Below are positions 1-8,849 of a DNA stretch of 64,000 nt, in pieces; position 1 is the stretch's first letter, and each line of letters opens with the position of its first letter. Made by a program: the position numbers and the translations under genes. Where the stretch lies: NCBI GenBank assembly GCA_900317055.1, contig ONFF01000009.1, positions 62,001 through 126,000 of the forward strand, written 5' to 3'. The notes under the pieces were generated by a model that saw only the letters and a list, made by a program, of their open reading frames with translations, was not told the origin of the DNA and made no database searches. The stretch is from an uncultured Bacteroidales bacterium (GTDB taxonomy: Bacteria; Bacteroidota; Bacteroidia; Bacteroidales; F082).

Positions 1-797
1 TTGTTCCCTCCATTGCAACGATTCCATTCCACCTCTCCATTGGCATTCATCTTGACTAATATTCCATCAGCATATCCACCAGGTCGGGCACAACTTTCTA
101 TGCTACCATTCCCCGATTGGTTAGCCGCATCTCCAAAAACATATAAACCGCCATCTTCAGCAATAGCAACTCTGTCATCCATTTCATCTCCACTTGTTCC
201 TAAAGTCGTTTCCCATTCCAATTCACCATTTTTGTCTAATTTTACGACCCAAAAATCTGTACTGCCAAAAAATTGACTGGCATCTCCACATGCCCAAAAA
301 CCTTTGCCCGTGGTACAAACAATGCCGCCGTCATCGGTGACAACTCCATGAACGCTGTATGGGAAATAGTGTTCCTCGCAGCCCAAAGTGCGTTCCCAAA
401 TGATATTGAGATTATCATCCGTTCTAACAGCCAAAATTCCTGAATTTCCAGTTGAAGGGAAAACCTTCTTCCCATAAAAATAGTATCCGTCCATGTCCTT
501 TGCTTTCAAGATGCCATGATAGCCTTGGAAACAGTCTTGATTGACGATTTCATGATTCTCGTCAATTTCTATGACCCAAGCCCCAGTTGAACCTTGGTCA
601 CCGCAAGCAATCATACCGCTCCCTAAATCAGAGACTCCCAAAATGATATAACCCTTGTCTTTAGGTAGAAATTTGGCTGGTTCATCAATTCCCAATCCTC
701 CATAGCATTGCTGCCAATCGATGCGAAGTTGGGCTTTCATTGTGCCTCCAGCTATCAGCAGGAGCGCAAGCAATATGTAAATCCTTGTTGTTTTCAT
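1..797 (-). CDS. Secreted beta-propeller-like protein (C-terminus outside window)
   Basis: The reading frame is open from an ATG at 797 to the window edge, giving 265 residues. The N-terminus MKTTRIYILLALLLIAGG..KAQ is a signal peptide. The mature part has repeated units of the form W..VKLD.NGE.EWE.TLG...D (for example DFWVVKLDKNGELEWETTLG), each followed by a G-rich strand. This is the pattern of Bacteroidota secreted seven-bladed propeller proteins that often carry a T9SS sorting tail. That tail would lie beyond the window, so its presence is inferred. Function unknown; probably a cell-surface or secreted binding protein. Confidence 0.8.
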   Translation of the reverse strand, partial: MKTTRIYILLALLLIAGGTMKAQLRIDWQQCYGGLGIDEPAKFLPKDKGYIILGVSDLGSGMIACGDQGSTGAWVIEIDENHEIVNQDCFQGYHGILKAKDMDGYYFYGKKVFPSTGNSGILAVRTDDNLNIIWERTLGCEEHYFPYSVHGVVTDDGGIVCTTGKGFWACGDASQFFGSTDFWVVKLDKNGELEWETTLGTSGDEMDDRVAIAEDGGLYVFGDAANQSGNGSIESCARPGGYADGILVKMNANGEVEWNRCNGGN

Positions 798-840
798 TGT
801 TCTATTTGTTTTATTAGTCTTATCAGTCCTATCAGTCCTT

Positions 841-912
841 CCCCCTCTAAGAGGGGGCTAGGGGGAGTCCCTCGTTAGCACGTTAGCACGCTATCCCGCA
901 TAACGAAATAAC
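841..912. repeat. Intergenic repeat, copy 1 (C-run hairpin plus TAGCACG block)
   Basis: A small C-run/G-run hairpin (CCCCCTCTAAGAGGGGG) is followed by GGGGGAGTC and then GTTAGCACGCTATCCCGC and ATAACGAAA. Closely similar composites lie at 2480-2551 and 2622-2688, and the C-run half also occurs at 36370-36454. It sits downstream of a minus-strand gene and may end or stabilise transcripts. Confidence 0.6.
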
Positions 913-933
913 TAAACCGCAAAGCATTCCAAT

Positions 934-1677
934 TCATTCCTGTATCGCAGTCTCCAAAAGCTTCACAAAGTAGTTTCCCTCGTTATTATACAGCTTGATT
1001 TTCATCCAACCGTAACGGAATCTGTCGGCATCCGTAAATCTGAATCCAATGTATTTTTCCTCGTCTAACGGAAAACGGTCATAGTCATTCTTATAAACTG
1101 TGTAATAATGAGTTTGTTTATAGGGGTCTGCCGTATAAGCGGTATAATTACTCTCTGTAGCATGCATATACAATGTGACAGATTCCGGAAAAGAGTTCTT
1201 GTTTAGTATGAACAAATCACCGTCATCGTACGCTTGCGGAATAGATATCGTCTCTATATGTTCCACAATGTCGGCCTCATTAATCTTATGGAAAGTATAA
1301 ATCTCTGTAATGGTAACATGTGTTGTATCCCCTGTTTGCCTATATGTTGTATCGCAATGAAGATACCTTTGTTTCTCTACCTTCTTGCATACGATTTGCG
1401 TCAGGTCATCGTCGATGCAATGGATGGCAGACACAGACAACCCATGATCAGACACGCTAGTATAAAGCCGAATGTTGTTTTCTCCATCACCGTTCAAATC
1501 TACAAGATATCCCCATTGGTCAGTGAAATCTGTTATATGTTGCATGCTTACTGTGTCGTATGGTGTCACAATCATACCCGTGTAATCACCGAAAGTGATC
1601 CCAGTGCGTTCCTTGTTGCACGACGGCATAACGCAAACCGCCGCCAGTGCCAATACGAATAATAATGTCTTTTTCAT
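934..1677 (-). CDS. Exported lipoprotein of unknown function
   Basis: A 247-residue protein. Its N-terminus MKKTLLFVLALAAVCVMPSC is a lipoprotein signal with the lipobox cysteine at residue 20, so it should be lipidated and sit in the outer or inner membrane. The rest is hydrophilic, with many Asp, Tyr and Thr residues, and I recognise no catalytic motif. It lies in a run of small exported proteins on the same strand, separated from its neighbours by repeat-rich spacers rather than tightly coupled, so each is probably transcribed separately. I do not recognise the family. Confidence 0.75.
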   Translation of the reverse strand: MKKTLLFVLALAAVCVMPSCNKERTGITFGDYTGMIVTPYDTVSMQHITDFTDQWGYLVDLNGDGENNIRLYTSVSDHGLSVSAIHCIDDDLTQIVCKKVEKQRYLHCDTTYRQTGDTTHVTITEIYTFHKINEADIVEHIETISIPQAYDDGDLFILNKNSFPESVTLYMHATESNYTAYTADPYKQTHYYTVYKNDYDRFPLDEEKYIGFRFTDADRFRYGWMKIKLYNNEGNYFVKLLETAIQE

Positions 1678-1835
1678 TGCTATTTATTTTAATTGGTTTA
1701 TCATTTCTTTCCACTTTCCAACGCTCACCTCAAAGTATTATTGCCCACATCGTAAGTACGTAATCACGAAAGCACGTAAGCACAAATAACGATTCAGACT
1801 ATATCCCTTCTTTCTTCGCACTTGTTTCAAACATG

Positions 1836-2399
1836 CTACTCGCAAATGCCAAGTATTTTTTCGCTATCAAGACAACTGTGATTGATGATTTTTGCAAGAA
1901 TCTCTCGGAATTGTTCGTCATATTGATTGTCTTGTGGACAAATCGGACACTTAAACAAAAACTCCATTGTGTTTAGCCCGTTAGATATTGACAATGTGAT
2001 TGTTGGATGTGACCCATCAACAATATCATAAGAAGAAGTTTTCATCTTTTTAGTTATGAATGTTGATGCCGCTATGTAACAATCTCCTATGAGCTCGTTG
2101 AATACTTCTTTGGAGAGGTTGATGATAGTGTCAGTCGTGGTTTTTGAACGATAATGGTGTTTCGTTTTGGTTACACCACCCCGAACTCTCGTTGAACCGT
2201 TGCTATAAATAGTCTTTGTGGTAGAAACCGTCAATAGGTATTGATTTGTGAACAAATCTTGCAACATCTCAATATGCTGTTTCTCTTTGGGCATGGCAGG
2301 GTTAAAGTAATCCATCTTGACAACTAGCCCTTCGTATTGCGCCTGCAATGGGATGCAGAAAGCAATCGTCATAAATAATAATAAAGCCTTGTGCTTCAT
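1836..2399 (-). CDS. Secreted protein of unknown function
   Basis: A 187-residue protein with a cleavable signal peptide (MKHKALLLFMTIAFCIPLQAQ) and no lipobox. The mature part is a mixed alpha/beta sequence with Cys residues near the end (KCPICPQDN, a CxxC pair). That could bind metal or form a disulfide, but nothing else supports a specific role. Member of the run of small exported proteins at 0.9-3.2 kb. Family not recognised. Confidence 0.7.
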   Translation of the reverse strand: MKHKALLLFMTIAFCIPLQAQYEGLVVKMDYFNPAMPKEKQHIEMLQDLFTNQYLLTVSTTKTIYSNGSTRVRGGVTKTKHHYRSKTTTDTIINLSKEVFNELIGDCYIAASTFITKKMKTSSYDIVDGSHPTITLSISNGLNTMEFLFKCPICPQDNQYDEQFREILAKIINHSCLDSEKILGICE

Positions 2400-2479
2400 A
2401 ATGATTTAAATTAAATTGATATTACATTTTGATTTTCATTTCCATTTATCCTATGTTTTCTTTTGTCACTTTGCGTCTT

Positions 2480-2551
2480 CTCCCTTTCATGGAGGGGAGC
2501 AAGGGGACTTCGTCGTAATCCCTGTTAGCACGCTATCCCGCATAACGAAAC
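2480..2551. repeat. Intergenic repeat, copy 2
   Basis: Contains CTCCCTTTCATGGAGGGGAG, then AAGGGGACTTCGTCGTAATC and GTTAGCACGCTATCCCGC-ATAACGAAA. The second half is identical to copy 1 at 841-912 over about 27 bp. It is followed by short tandem CTGAACAA-type repeats (about 2551-2620). The 296-bp gap 2400-2695 holds only these repeats and no gene that I can support. Confidence 0.6.
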
Positions 2552-2621
2552 TGATCAACTGAACAACTGAACAACTTCCAACTAACAACTCTAAACTCCC
2601 CACAACTCAACACTCTCAACT

Positions 2622-2688
2622 TCCCCCTCCCAAAGGGGCTCAAGGAGACTCCGTCGTAATCCCGATAGCACGTAAGCACGCATAACGA
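2622..2688. repeat. Intergenic repeat, copy 3
   Basis: Composite of CCCCCTCCCAAAGGGG, AGACTCCGTCGTAATCCC and TAGCACGTAAGCACGC-ATAACGA. It matches copy 2 over the CGTCGTAATCCC segment and copies 1 and 2 over the TAGCACG..GCATAACGA segment. It ends immediately before the stop codon of the lipoprotein gene at 2696. Confidence 0.55.
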
Positions 2689-2695
2689 TAAAGCA

Positions 2696-3184
2696 TCATT
2701 CTCGTTGCTGCACCGCGTTCTGGTAGTCCTCTTCCGTAAAAGTATATCGCAGGTAGCCGTCCCAACTGTTCTCGGCGTCAAGCACTTCGTAGTTTTCCAT
2801 CAAGATGGGATTGAACCTGTTCCTGTCTTCTTTTGAAAACACAATTTGGACCGAATCGTTGAAAACAATTCTCATCGAATCACATTGGTTGTCGTCAAAG
2901 TATTGCGGATAATCGATCTGATAACGATAATCCCAAACCATCGATACCTCTCCTTGCGCAGGAATCGAAATTGTCTTCGAAGGGTAATAGGATGAATCCT
3001 GCGAGGTCACCAAACCGCAATTCTTTGTCTTGATGGTCAGTTCCATTGGCAAGGTGTTTTTCATCACAACCTCCAAATGACAAAGACGATCAACGGAGCA
3101 CGACACCGAAATGAATGTCACCCCCATGAACATTGCTGCCAAAACCACCAGCAGCCAACTTAATTTGATTTTTCTGTTTTGCAT
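2696..3184 (-). CDS. Small exported lipoprotein-like protein
   Basis: A 162-residue protein. The N-terminus has a positively charged stretch (MQNRKIKLSW), a hydrophobic segment and then ISVSC at residues 26-30, which reads as a lipobox. The mature part looks beta-rich and has no catalytic motif that I can name. The rich hydrophobic core and short length fit a periplasmic or surface-anchored accessory protein. The start ATG lies after an AT-rich region at 3185-3240 that probably holds its promoter. Family not recognised. Confidence 0.7.
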   Translation of the reverse strand: MQNRKIKLSWLLVVLAAMFMGVTFISVSCSVDRLCHLEVVMKNTLPMELTIKTKNCGLVTSQDSSYYPSKTISIPAQGEVSMVWDYRYQIDYPQYFDDNQCDSMRIVFNDSVQIVFSKEDRNRFNPILMENYEVLDAENSWDGYLRYTFTEEDYQNAVQQRE

Positions 3185-3322
3185 ATCCGTTTGTCTTTAT
3201 AACTCTGCTGCAAAACTATAACAAAAATCAACGAAAAAAACAACCCAAAGGCCAAGTACAAGTTTTCCTTTTTAATACTTGCTGAAAATCAACTAAATGT
3301 AATAACGAATTACAAGTTTTTG

Positions 3323-3823
3323 TTAGTCCAAAAACAAGGAAAACGGGGCATTTTCGGTCTTTTTTCTAAGGTTGGAGCGGTATTTATTCACCGTGTTATC
3401 GCTCAGTCCAAACAAATCGGCTTCTTCCTTTGCGCGAAAATGTAGGAAATTGAGCACCGCGATTTGTCGCTCCGTTTCGTTCAGTTCTGGATAGGCAGCC
3501 GCCAATTTCTCCAAAGCCTGCGGATAAGCCGCCTCAAACTCGTCCATGATGCGCTCCAAGCGGTTCGGAACCTTTGCGCGGAAAAGGTCGGCCACCCGCT
3601 GCGGCAGCATCGCCCGAGCCTGTTGCAAGGCATCGTCCGCTTGCGTCTGTAGTTGTTGCAGTGCATCGTCCACCGTCTGAAGCTGCTGCAAGGCATCATT
3701 CACTTGCGTCTGAAGTTGTCTCCTGCTCCCACTGCAAATGCTGTTGGAACATATCATTAAGTTGTGAAGCCCGTGCCTGGCTGTTGGCAGCCGTAGCACC
3801 TTTTTCGGCAAGGATGAGAGCAT
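3323..3823 (-). pseudogene. C-terminal coiled coil and HTH part of the frameshifted TPR sensor
   Basis: This is the downstream half of the gene at 3696-4907, displaced by one base. The two frames join at about 3722-3726, where WEQE should continue into QLQTQVNDALQQLQ; sequence upstream of that in this frame is out-of-frame noise. Three repeats of about 11 residues (DALQQLQTQ-type) form a coiled coil. A LuxR/two-component-like helix-turn-helix follows (LNETERQIAVLNFLHF, LFGLSDNTVNKYRSNLRKK). In intact Bacteroidota relatives, as I know them, TPRs, a coiled coil and this HTH occur in one protein. The single extra base could be a real mutation, a programmed shift or an assembly error. Confidence 0.6.
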
Positions 3824-4907
3824 ATTGGTTGGCTTTCACCGTGTCGCCTTCTTTTAAAGCGATGTCACGTAGGTATATTGCAGCAGTGTTCGCTCCCTTC
3901 GGATATTTTTCCACAGCGCGTTCCAAATAGACCTTTGCGGAATCATATTGCCCTATGTCATGATAGATGCCACCTATGGCAATAAATCGTGTTAGCATTT
4001 CCGTTTCATTAGAAGCTTGCAACATCATGCTTTTCAGGCTGTCCAATGAAGCCAATGTGTCGCGGTGGGCTCTAAATTCGGACAAAGCCAACAAGCAAAC
4101 AGCATCTCTATATACCAAAGTCTTCCTGTCGGGGTGGGTTTCCAATGCCATTTTATAGTAATACGCGGCACTGTCAGCCTCTTCTAACTTATCATATTGC
4201 TTCGCAATAAAAAAATAGGTATTGGCAATCTTATCGGGCGAAGACTGCGCTTTTTTATCGTAAGCCAAAGACTGCTTGCCGCAATAAATGGCTGGCTCCT
4301 GCATATATTGGGCGGAAAACAACTCCACCAGCCTGTTATAGGTCAAAGCCATAAACCGTGCCTTGTGTCCCACCAAAGCCTTCTCCTCAAAATGTCCTTC
4401 CATCATCCGCAAGGCATTGAGATAATCCTCGCAAGCCTCAATAAGGCTGTCGCGCTCATAGTAGCCCGCACCATTAATATAATGCGCCCGCGCCGCCAAA
4501 AACGCTTTCCGTTCTTGTACGGCCACACCGCGTGTGTCCGATTTCCCGTATGCATCCGCTCCATTCATCCCCACAATCGAATCAAAATATCGAACCGCCT
4601 TCACCAGATCCTTTCTATTGCTCTGTCCATAGTCATTCTTAAACAGCAGCTCCGCAATCAGCACCTGGCAATAATGCCCCTCAAACACATCCATACCATC
4701 CGCCGCCTCACTCCCCGCAAACTCCTGAAGCATCGCAAAAGCGCTATCCGGCTGCCGCCACATAAGGGTGTCAATGGCTGCCAACTCTTGGGTCGGCCCT
4801 GCGACGCTTCGACAAGGTTCAGGGGCCTCAACTTTAGTTGGTTGGGAGCAAGCCACCATTATCGTCAGAACCGCAAAATAGTTCAGTATGTGCATAACTC
4901 GTTTCAT
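3696..4907 (-). CDS. TPR lipoprotein, N-terminal part of a frameshifted sensor/regulator
   Basis: A 403-residue frame with a lipoprotein-like N-terminus (MKRVMHILNYFAVLTIMVAC, Cys20). Helical repeats of TPR type follow (IANTYFFIAKQYDKLEEADSAAYYYKMALE and AKVYLERAVEKYP among them). It ends in QQHLQWEQETTSDASE, just where a one-base shift would open the coiled coil and HTH segment at 3323-3725. Residues PEPCRSVAGPTQ after the lipobox are encoded by a copy of the CCTGARC.TGTCGAAG intergenic repeat (about 4795-4825), so a repeat seems to have inserted in frame. The neighbouring AAA ATPase gene lies 13 bp upstream and is probably co-transcribed. Confidence 0.7.
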   Translation of the reverse strand: MKRVMHILNYFAVLTIMVACSQPTKVEAPEPCRSVAGPTQELAAIDTLMWRQPDSAFAMLQEFAGSEAADGMDVFEGHYCQVLIAELLFKNDYGQSNRKDLVKAVRYFDSIVGMNGADAYGKSDTRGVAVQERKAFLAARAHYINGAGYYERDSLIEACEDYLNALRMMEGHFEEKALVGHKARFMALTYNRLVELFSAQYMQEPAIYCGKQSLAYDKKAQSSPDKIANTYFFIAKQYDKLEEADSAAYYYKMALETHPDRKTLVYRDAVCLLALSEFRAHRDTLASLDSLKSMMLQASNETEMLTRFIAIGGIYHDIGQYDSAKVYLERAVEKYPKGANTAAIYLRDIALKEGDTVKANQYALILAEKGATAANSQARASQLNDMFQQHLQWEQETTSDASE

Positions 4908-4920
4908 GCCACGCAGCTTC

Positions 4921-6036
4921 CTATTTTTTATTCAGCCAATAATAAAGGAAATAATCATAGATAAAATATCTCCCTTCGCTGTTTGTAACGATGTCTTTTT
5001 CCTGCAAGGCATTCAGGCTTCTTTGTACTGAACTAGCTGATGTGAGATGATACTTTTTAATGAACTCTCCGCTTGTGGGTTGGACGTTCTTTCCCGAATG
5101 CGCCAATGCTATAAGCAGGGCCTTTTGCCTTGCTGAAAGTCGTGCCAGCAGATCCTGATAGGTGTCGTCTTTCTCGTCAATGGCTTGGTTGATAGCCATC
5201 TCAACTTCCTTGATGGTACAAGGCTTGTTAGGTTCAGCTATCGCATAAAGCTCATTACATATTTTCTGGATATACCATGTGGTGCCCTCGAATTTCTCGT
5301 AGATATACTGGATGGCCTCTGGGACAATTTGCAATCCGCCCTGCTCGAAATGATAGGTGATAAACTTGGAATACGAGTCCAGTGGTATTGGCTTGAGCGA
5401 CATAGTGGATGCGCTTTGGTAGAAAGGCCTGGCAGGTGACGAAAACATCTCGCCCATCATATGGCGCTTGGAGCCAGAGAACACGAACCATGCATTATTG
5501 CAGTCTTGGATATAGGTTCGCAAAAGAGCCTCTATGTTTTGTTCTGGATAATCCATAATTGTCTGGAACTCATCAATAGCCACTATGCAAGGTTTGTCTG
5601 CCGAATTTAGATATTGAAATATCTCGTCAAGCGAAGTTTTCGGCGTTTGGATATCACCCAATTCCAGATTCCAACTCGGTTGCCCAAAAGCATCAAGTGA
5701 AATACCCGTTCGTAAAGAGCCTGCTATACGCACAAAACGCTCCCATGCTTTCCGCTCTTTCGATTTTAGTACCGTAAGAATGGAACGGCCCAATTCATAA
5801 ATCAATTCGGCAAGAGATTTTGTGGCATAGATGTCGACTACAAATAGATAATAATCCTTGAGCTCTTGTTGGGCAAAGCAATGACGTATCAGTCCGGTCT
5901 TTCCCATTCTTCTTGGTGACATCAAGGCAACATGGTTGCCATTCACCAACAATGATGTCAAACGCTTGGTCTCTTCCTCTCTGTCACAAAAATACTCAGG
6001 CCCATTATAGCCGTATGTCAGGAACGGATTTCTCAT
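4921..6036 (-). CDS. AAA-family ATPase (archaeal ATPase/DUF234-like)
   Basis: A 371-residue P-loop ATPase. Walker A is SPRRMGKTGL near residue 40 and Walker B is CIVAIDEFQTI. The C-terminal winged helix (KKYHLTSASSVQRSLNALQEKDIV) is typical of the archaeal-type ATPase family that is common in Bacteroidales. The frame can be extended to a TTG at 6078, but that codon lies inside the promoter (-7 element 6056-6063, minus strand), so I start at ATG 6036. Members are thought to be STAND-like or mobile-element-linked, but the true role is unknown. It probably forms an operon with the TPR gene downstream. Confidence 0.8.
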   Translation of the reverse strand: MRNPFLTYGYNGPEYFCDREEETKRLTSLLVNGNHVALMSPRRMGKTGLIRHCFAQQELKDYYLFVVDIYATKSLAELIYELGRSILTVLKSKERKAWERFVRIAGSLRTGISLDAFGQPSWNLELGDIQTPKTSLDEIFQYLNSADKPCIVAIDEFQTIMDYPEQNIEALLRTYIQDCNNAWFVFSGSKRHMMGEMFSSPARPFYQSASTMSLKPIPLDSYSKFITYHFEQGGLQIVPEAIQYIYEKFEGTTWYIQKICNELYAIAEPNKPCTIKEVEMAINQAIDEKDDTYQDLLARLSARQKALLIALAHSGKNVQPTSGEFIKKYHLTSASSVQRSLNALQEKDIVTNSEGRYFIYDYFLYYWLNKK

Positions 6037-6055
6037 TTTTACACAATTTAGGCTG

Positions 6056-6087
6056 CAAAAATAACAAGAATTATTCAATTATACAAA
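6056..6087 (-). promoter_or_regulatory. Bacteroidota sigma-70-type promoter of the ATPase gene
   Basis: On the minus strand, TTTG (6084-6087) is followed after exactly 20 bp by TATTTTTG (6056-6063). This is a full match to the Bacteroidota consensus TTTG-N19/20-TAnnTTTG. It decides the start of the ATPase gene at 6036. Confidence 0.7.
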
Positions 6088-6133
6088 TTTGCGTAACGCT
6101 TTTTTGTATAACAGCGAACATTTCGATTGTTTT

Positions 6134-6165
6134 TTTGTCACAATCCACAAAAACCCCTATCTTTG
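6134..6165 (+). promoter_or_regulatory. Promoter of the lamin-tail protein gene
   Basis: TTTG at 6134-6137 and TATCTTTG at 6158-6165 are separated by 20 bp, followed by a leader of about 16 nt before ATG 6189. Divergent from the ATPase promoter. Confidence 0.7.
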
Positions 6166-6188
6166 TCCTCTCCTAAATTGCTAATACC

Positions 6189-8768
6189 ATGAAAAAGATA
6201 CTCTTACTGCTGCTTTTGTTCCCCTTCACTCTCCTTGCCCAAGTCACCGACGACTTCTCCGACGGCGACTTCACCCAAAACCCCACTTGGTCGGGGACGA
6301 CGGAGCAATATATGGTGAACAACAGCAAACAATTGCAACTCAACGCGGAAGGTGAAGGCACAGCCTACCTTTCCTTGCCCATCAGCGAGTATGAGTCCAT
6401 GGAATGGCAGTTCTGGATTCGCGAAGCTTTTGCCCCATCGGGAAACAACTATAGCGATGTCTGGCTTAGTGCCGATAATGCTGATTTGCAAAATGTCACC
6501 CAAGGCTATTTCCTGCGCTTCGGCGAAGGTGGCAGCAACGATGCCATCACCGTGTTCCGCAAGGATGCCGACGGACAACAGCAAATCTGTCGCGGCACGG
6601 AAGGCGCCATCGCCGCCTCATTCGCAGTCTCAATAAAAGTGACTTGCGACCGTGAGGGCAACTGGATGATTCAGTCATGCTACGACAATTCAGGAATCTA
6701 TCTCATTGAGGCACAAGGTACAGATGATACATACGGTCGCGGAGGCTATTTTGGCTTTTGGTCCAAGTTTACGTCGAGCAACGCCACGAAGATCTATTTC
6801 GACAATGTCTATGTCGGTCCCCGCATCGCCGACCACGAGCCACCCCAACTCCTGACCTGTGAAGTGCTCGACTTGACGCATCTGCAACTCTCCTTCAACG
6901 AGGCACTGAATGAAATCACGGCACTCAATCCCGACAATTATTCCATCGACAATGGCTTGGGTCATCCTGCTTCCGTCAGTTTCGTTGGCAATCCTGCCTT
7001 TGTGGTGCTCGAGATGGAACGCGAAATCGGCAATAGCATTAATTACACGCTGACCGTCAGCGGCATCAAAGACCTGTGGAACAACATGATGGAGGCGACA
7101 ACCTTGGCCTTTTCCATCTACGAAGCCTCGGAATACGATATTGTCATCAACGAGATTATGGCGGATCCGAATCCCGTGGTGGGTTTGCCCGAATGGGAGT
7201 ATGTGGAGCTCTACAACACCACTGAGTTTGGCATCGACTTGAAAGACTGGCAGATACAAATTGGCTCAAACGACAATACCTTTGGCAACTTTGTACTCGC
7301 CCCGCATGGCTATGTCATCCTTTGCCACAACGATGCCGTTTCCGAACTGCGCCAATATGGCGACTGCATCGGCTTCAGCTCTTTTTCGGTGGGCAATAGC
7401 TCCTCGGCGATGTACCTCTACAGCAAAGCTGGCATTTTGATTTCTCGCATCAACTTCAGCAACACTTGGTATCACGACTCCGACAAGGCCAACGGCGGCT
7501 GGTCGGTGGAGCAAATCGACCCGTTGAACCCATGCGCTGGTGCCTCCAACTGGACTGCCTCCCTGGATGCTTCGGGTGGCACGCCAGGCCGCATTAATTC
7601 GATGAATGGCGAGAACAATGTGGCACCAAAAGTGGAGCGTGTGAGCATGTTCGGCAACCAAATCGTCCAACTGTGGTTCGACCAACAAATGAATCCCGCT
7701 GAGCTTCTTGAAACGCAACACTTCCTTGTGGAAGAAACGAACGAATATCCTCAGCAAACGGTCATTAATCCCATGGATGGCACCTACGTGGAGCTCCAAT
7801 TCGACCGTGGATTCGAGCAAGGTCTTGTTTATACATTGGTAATTAATGGTGTGACCAATTGCGTGGGGACAACCATTGAAGCCGATACCCATGTGCAATT
7901 TGGCATCCCGAACGACATCGCCGAAGGCGAGATTCTGATTAACGAAATCCTCTTCGATCCCATCGCCCCAGGTGTGGATTATGTGGAACTTTACAATAAC
8001 ACCGACAAGACCTTCGACCTCAGCAATTTGATGCTTGGCGTCATCAAGGAGAGCTTTCCCAATCCTGCCGATACGACTTTGAAGGAAATCACGCCTGACA
8101 GCCGTTTGTTCCTTCCCCAAACTTATGTTTTGCTCTCCATCAACAGCGAAATCGTTGGCCAACAATACGACTGCCCGACCGACAACTTCGTGCAAATGGC
8201 ATCCTTCCCGAGCTATGCCAACGCAGGCGGTACGGCCATCCTGATGGGTAAGGATGGCACGGTCATTGACCAAATGGCCTTCTCTGAAAAGATGCATTAT
8301 CCCTTGCTTAAGGTTACGAAAGGCGTGGCTTTGGAGCGCGTCGCCTTCGACCAGCCTTCTATGGATGCCAACAACTGGCATTCTGCTGCCGAAAGTGTGC
8401 ATTTCGGCACGCCGGGTTACGAGAACTCGATGATGCAGAGCGCCGAGCCCTCTAACGACGAAATCTCCATCAGCCCCGACATCTTCTCACCCGACGGCGA
8501 CGGCTTCGACGATGCCTGTTTCATCAACTACCATTTCGACGAAGCAGGCTACACGATGAACATCTACATCTTCAATGTGGCTGGACAATTAATCCGTCAC
8601 TTGGCCAAAGGCGAGCTGGTAGGGCAGGAGGGCAGCATCCTCTGGAACGGTTTAGATAACAACGGCAACAAGGTCCCCGTCGGCGTCTATGTCGCCGTGA
8701 CGGAGGTCTTCAATTTCGAAGGCAAGGTCAAACAATTCAAGAACGCAATCGTCGTCGGAACACGCTAA
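6189..8768 (+). CDS. Secreted lamin-tail-domain protein with gliding-type/T9SS C-terminal domain
   Basis: An 859-residue protein starting with a signal peptide (MKKILLLLLLFPFTLLAQ). There is an N-terminal laminin-G-like beta region (about 20-210). Two lamin-tail domains follow: the first begins DIVINEIMADPNP near residue 316, the second EGEILINEILFDP near residue 578, and both are followed by YVELYN. Ig-like or big-domain segments lie between them. The last 100 residues (SPDIFSPDGDGFDDACF..., then WNGLDNNGNKVPVGVYV) are the FlgD-Ig-like domain seen at the end of T9SS-secreted and gliding-associated proteins. Probably displayed at or released from the cell surface; role unknown. Strong consensus promoter upstream. 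Confidence 0.85.
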   Translation: MKKILLLLLLFPFTLLAQVTDDFSDGDFTQNPTWSGTTEQYMVNNSKQLQLNAEGEGTAYLSLPISEYESMEWQFWIREAFAPSGNNYSDVWLSADNADLQNVTQGYFLRFGEGGSNDAITVFRKDADGQQQICRGTEGAIAASFAVSIKVTCDREGNWMIQSCYDNSGIYLIEAQGTDDTYGRGGYFGFWSKFTSSNATKIYFDNVYVGPRIADHEPPQLLTCEVLDLTHLQLSFNEALNEITALNPDNYSIDNGLGHPASVSFVGNPAFVVLEMEREIGNSINYTLTVSGIKDLWNNMMEATTLAFSIYEASEYDIVINEIMADPNPVVGLPEWEYVELYNTTEFGIDLKDWQIQIGSNDNTFGNFVLAPHGYVILCHNDAVSELRQYGDCIGFSSFSVGNSSSAMYLYSKAGILISRINFSNTWYHDSDKANGGWSVEQIDPLNPCAGASNWTASLDASGGTPGRINSMNGENNVAPKVERVSMFGNQIVQLWFDQQMNPAELLETQHFLVEETNEYPQQTVINPMDGTYVELQFDRGFEQGLVYTLVINGVTNCVGTTIEADTHVQFGIPNDIAEGEILINEILFDPIAPGVDYVELYNNTDKTFDLSNLMLGVIKESFPNPADTTLKEITPDSRLFLPQTYVLLSINSEIVGQQYDCPTDNFVQMASFPSYANAGGTAILMGKDGTVIDQMAFSEKMHYPLLKVTKGVALERVAFDQPSMDANNWHSAAESVHFGTPGYENSMMQSAEPSNDEISISPDIFSPDGDGFDDACFINYHFDEAGYTMNIYIFNVAGQLIRHLAKGELVGQEGSILWNGLDNNGNKVPVGVYVAVTEVFNFEGKVKQFKNAIVVGTR

Positions 8769-8771
8769 TCT

Positions 8772-8799
8772 GTAGAGACATGCCATGGCGCGTCTTTAC
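8772..8799. repeat. 28-bp palindrome (REP-like), copy 1
   Basis: GTAGAGACATGCCA followed by its near-complement TGGCGCGTCTTTAC, a slightly imperfect palindrome directly after the stop codon of the gene at 6189-8768. It has the same outer arms (GTAGAGAC...GTCTCTAC) as the perfect palindrome at 46199-46226. It could form a transcript-end hairpin. Confidence 0.65.
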
Positions 8800-8849
8800 A
8801 ACATATATCCGTGAAAATCCGTGCAATCCGTGTTCAAAAATCCCCGTCC

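Noticed and set aside
4197..4964. 255-residue plus-strand frame opposite the TPR gene
   Set aside because: It runs across the intergenic gap and both minus-strand genes, without motif or promoter.
7266..8402. 378-residue open frame on the minus strand inside the lamin-tail gene
   Set aside because: It lies entirely opposite a protein with clear domains and a signal peptide, and its translation (His/Gly/Val-rich) shows no motif; a shadow frame.
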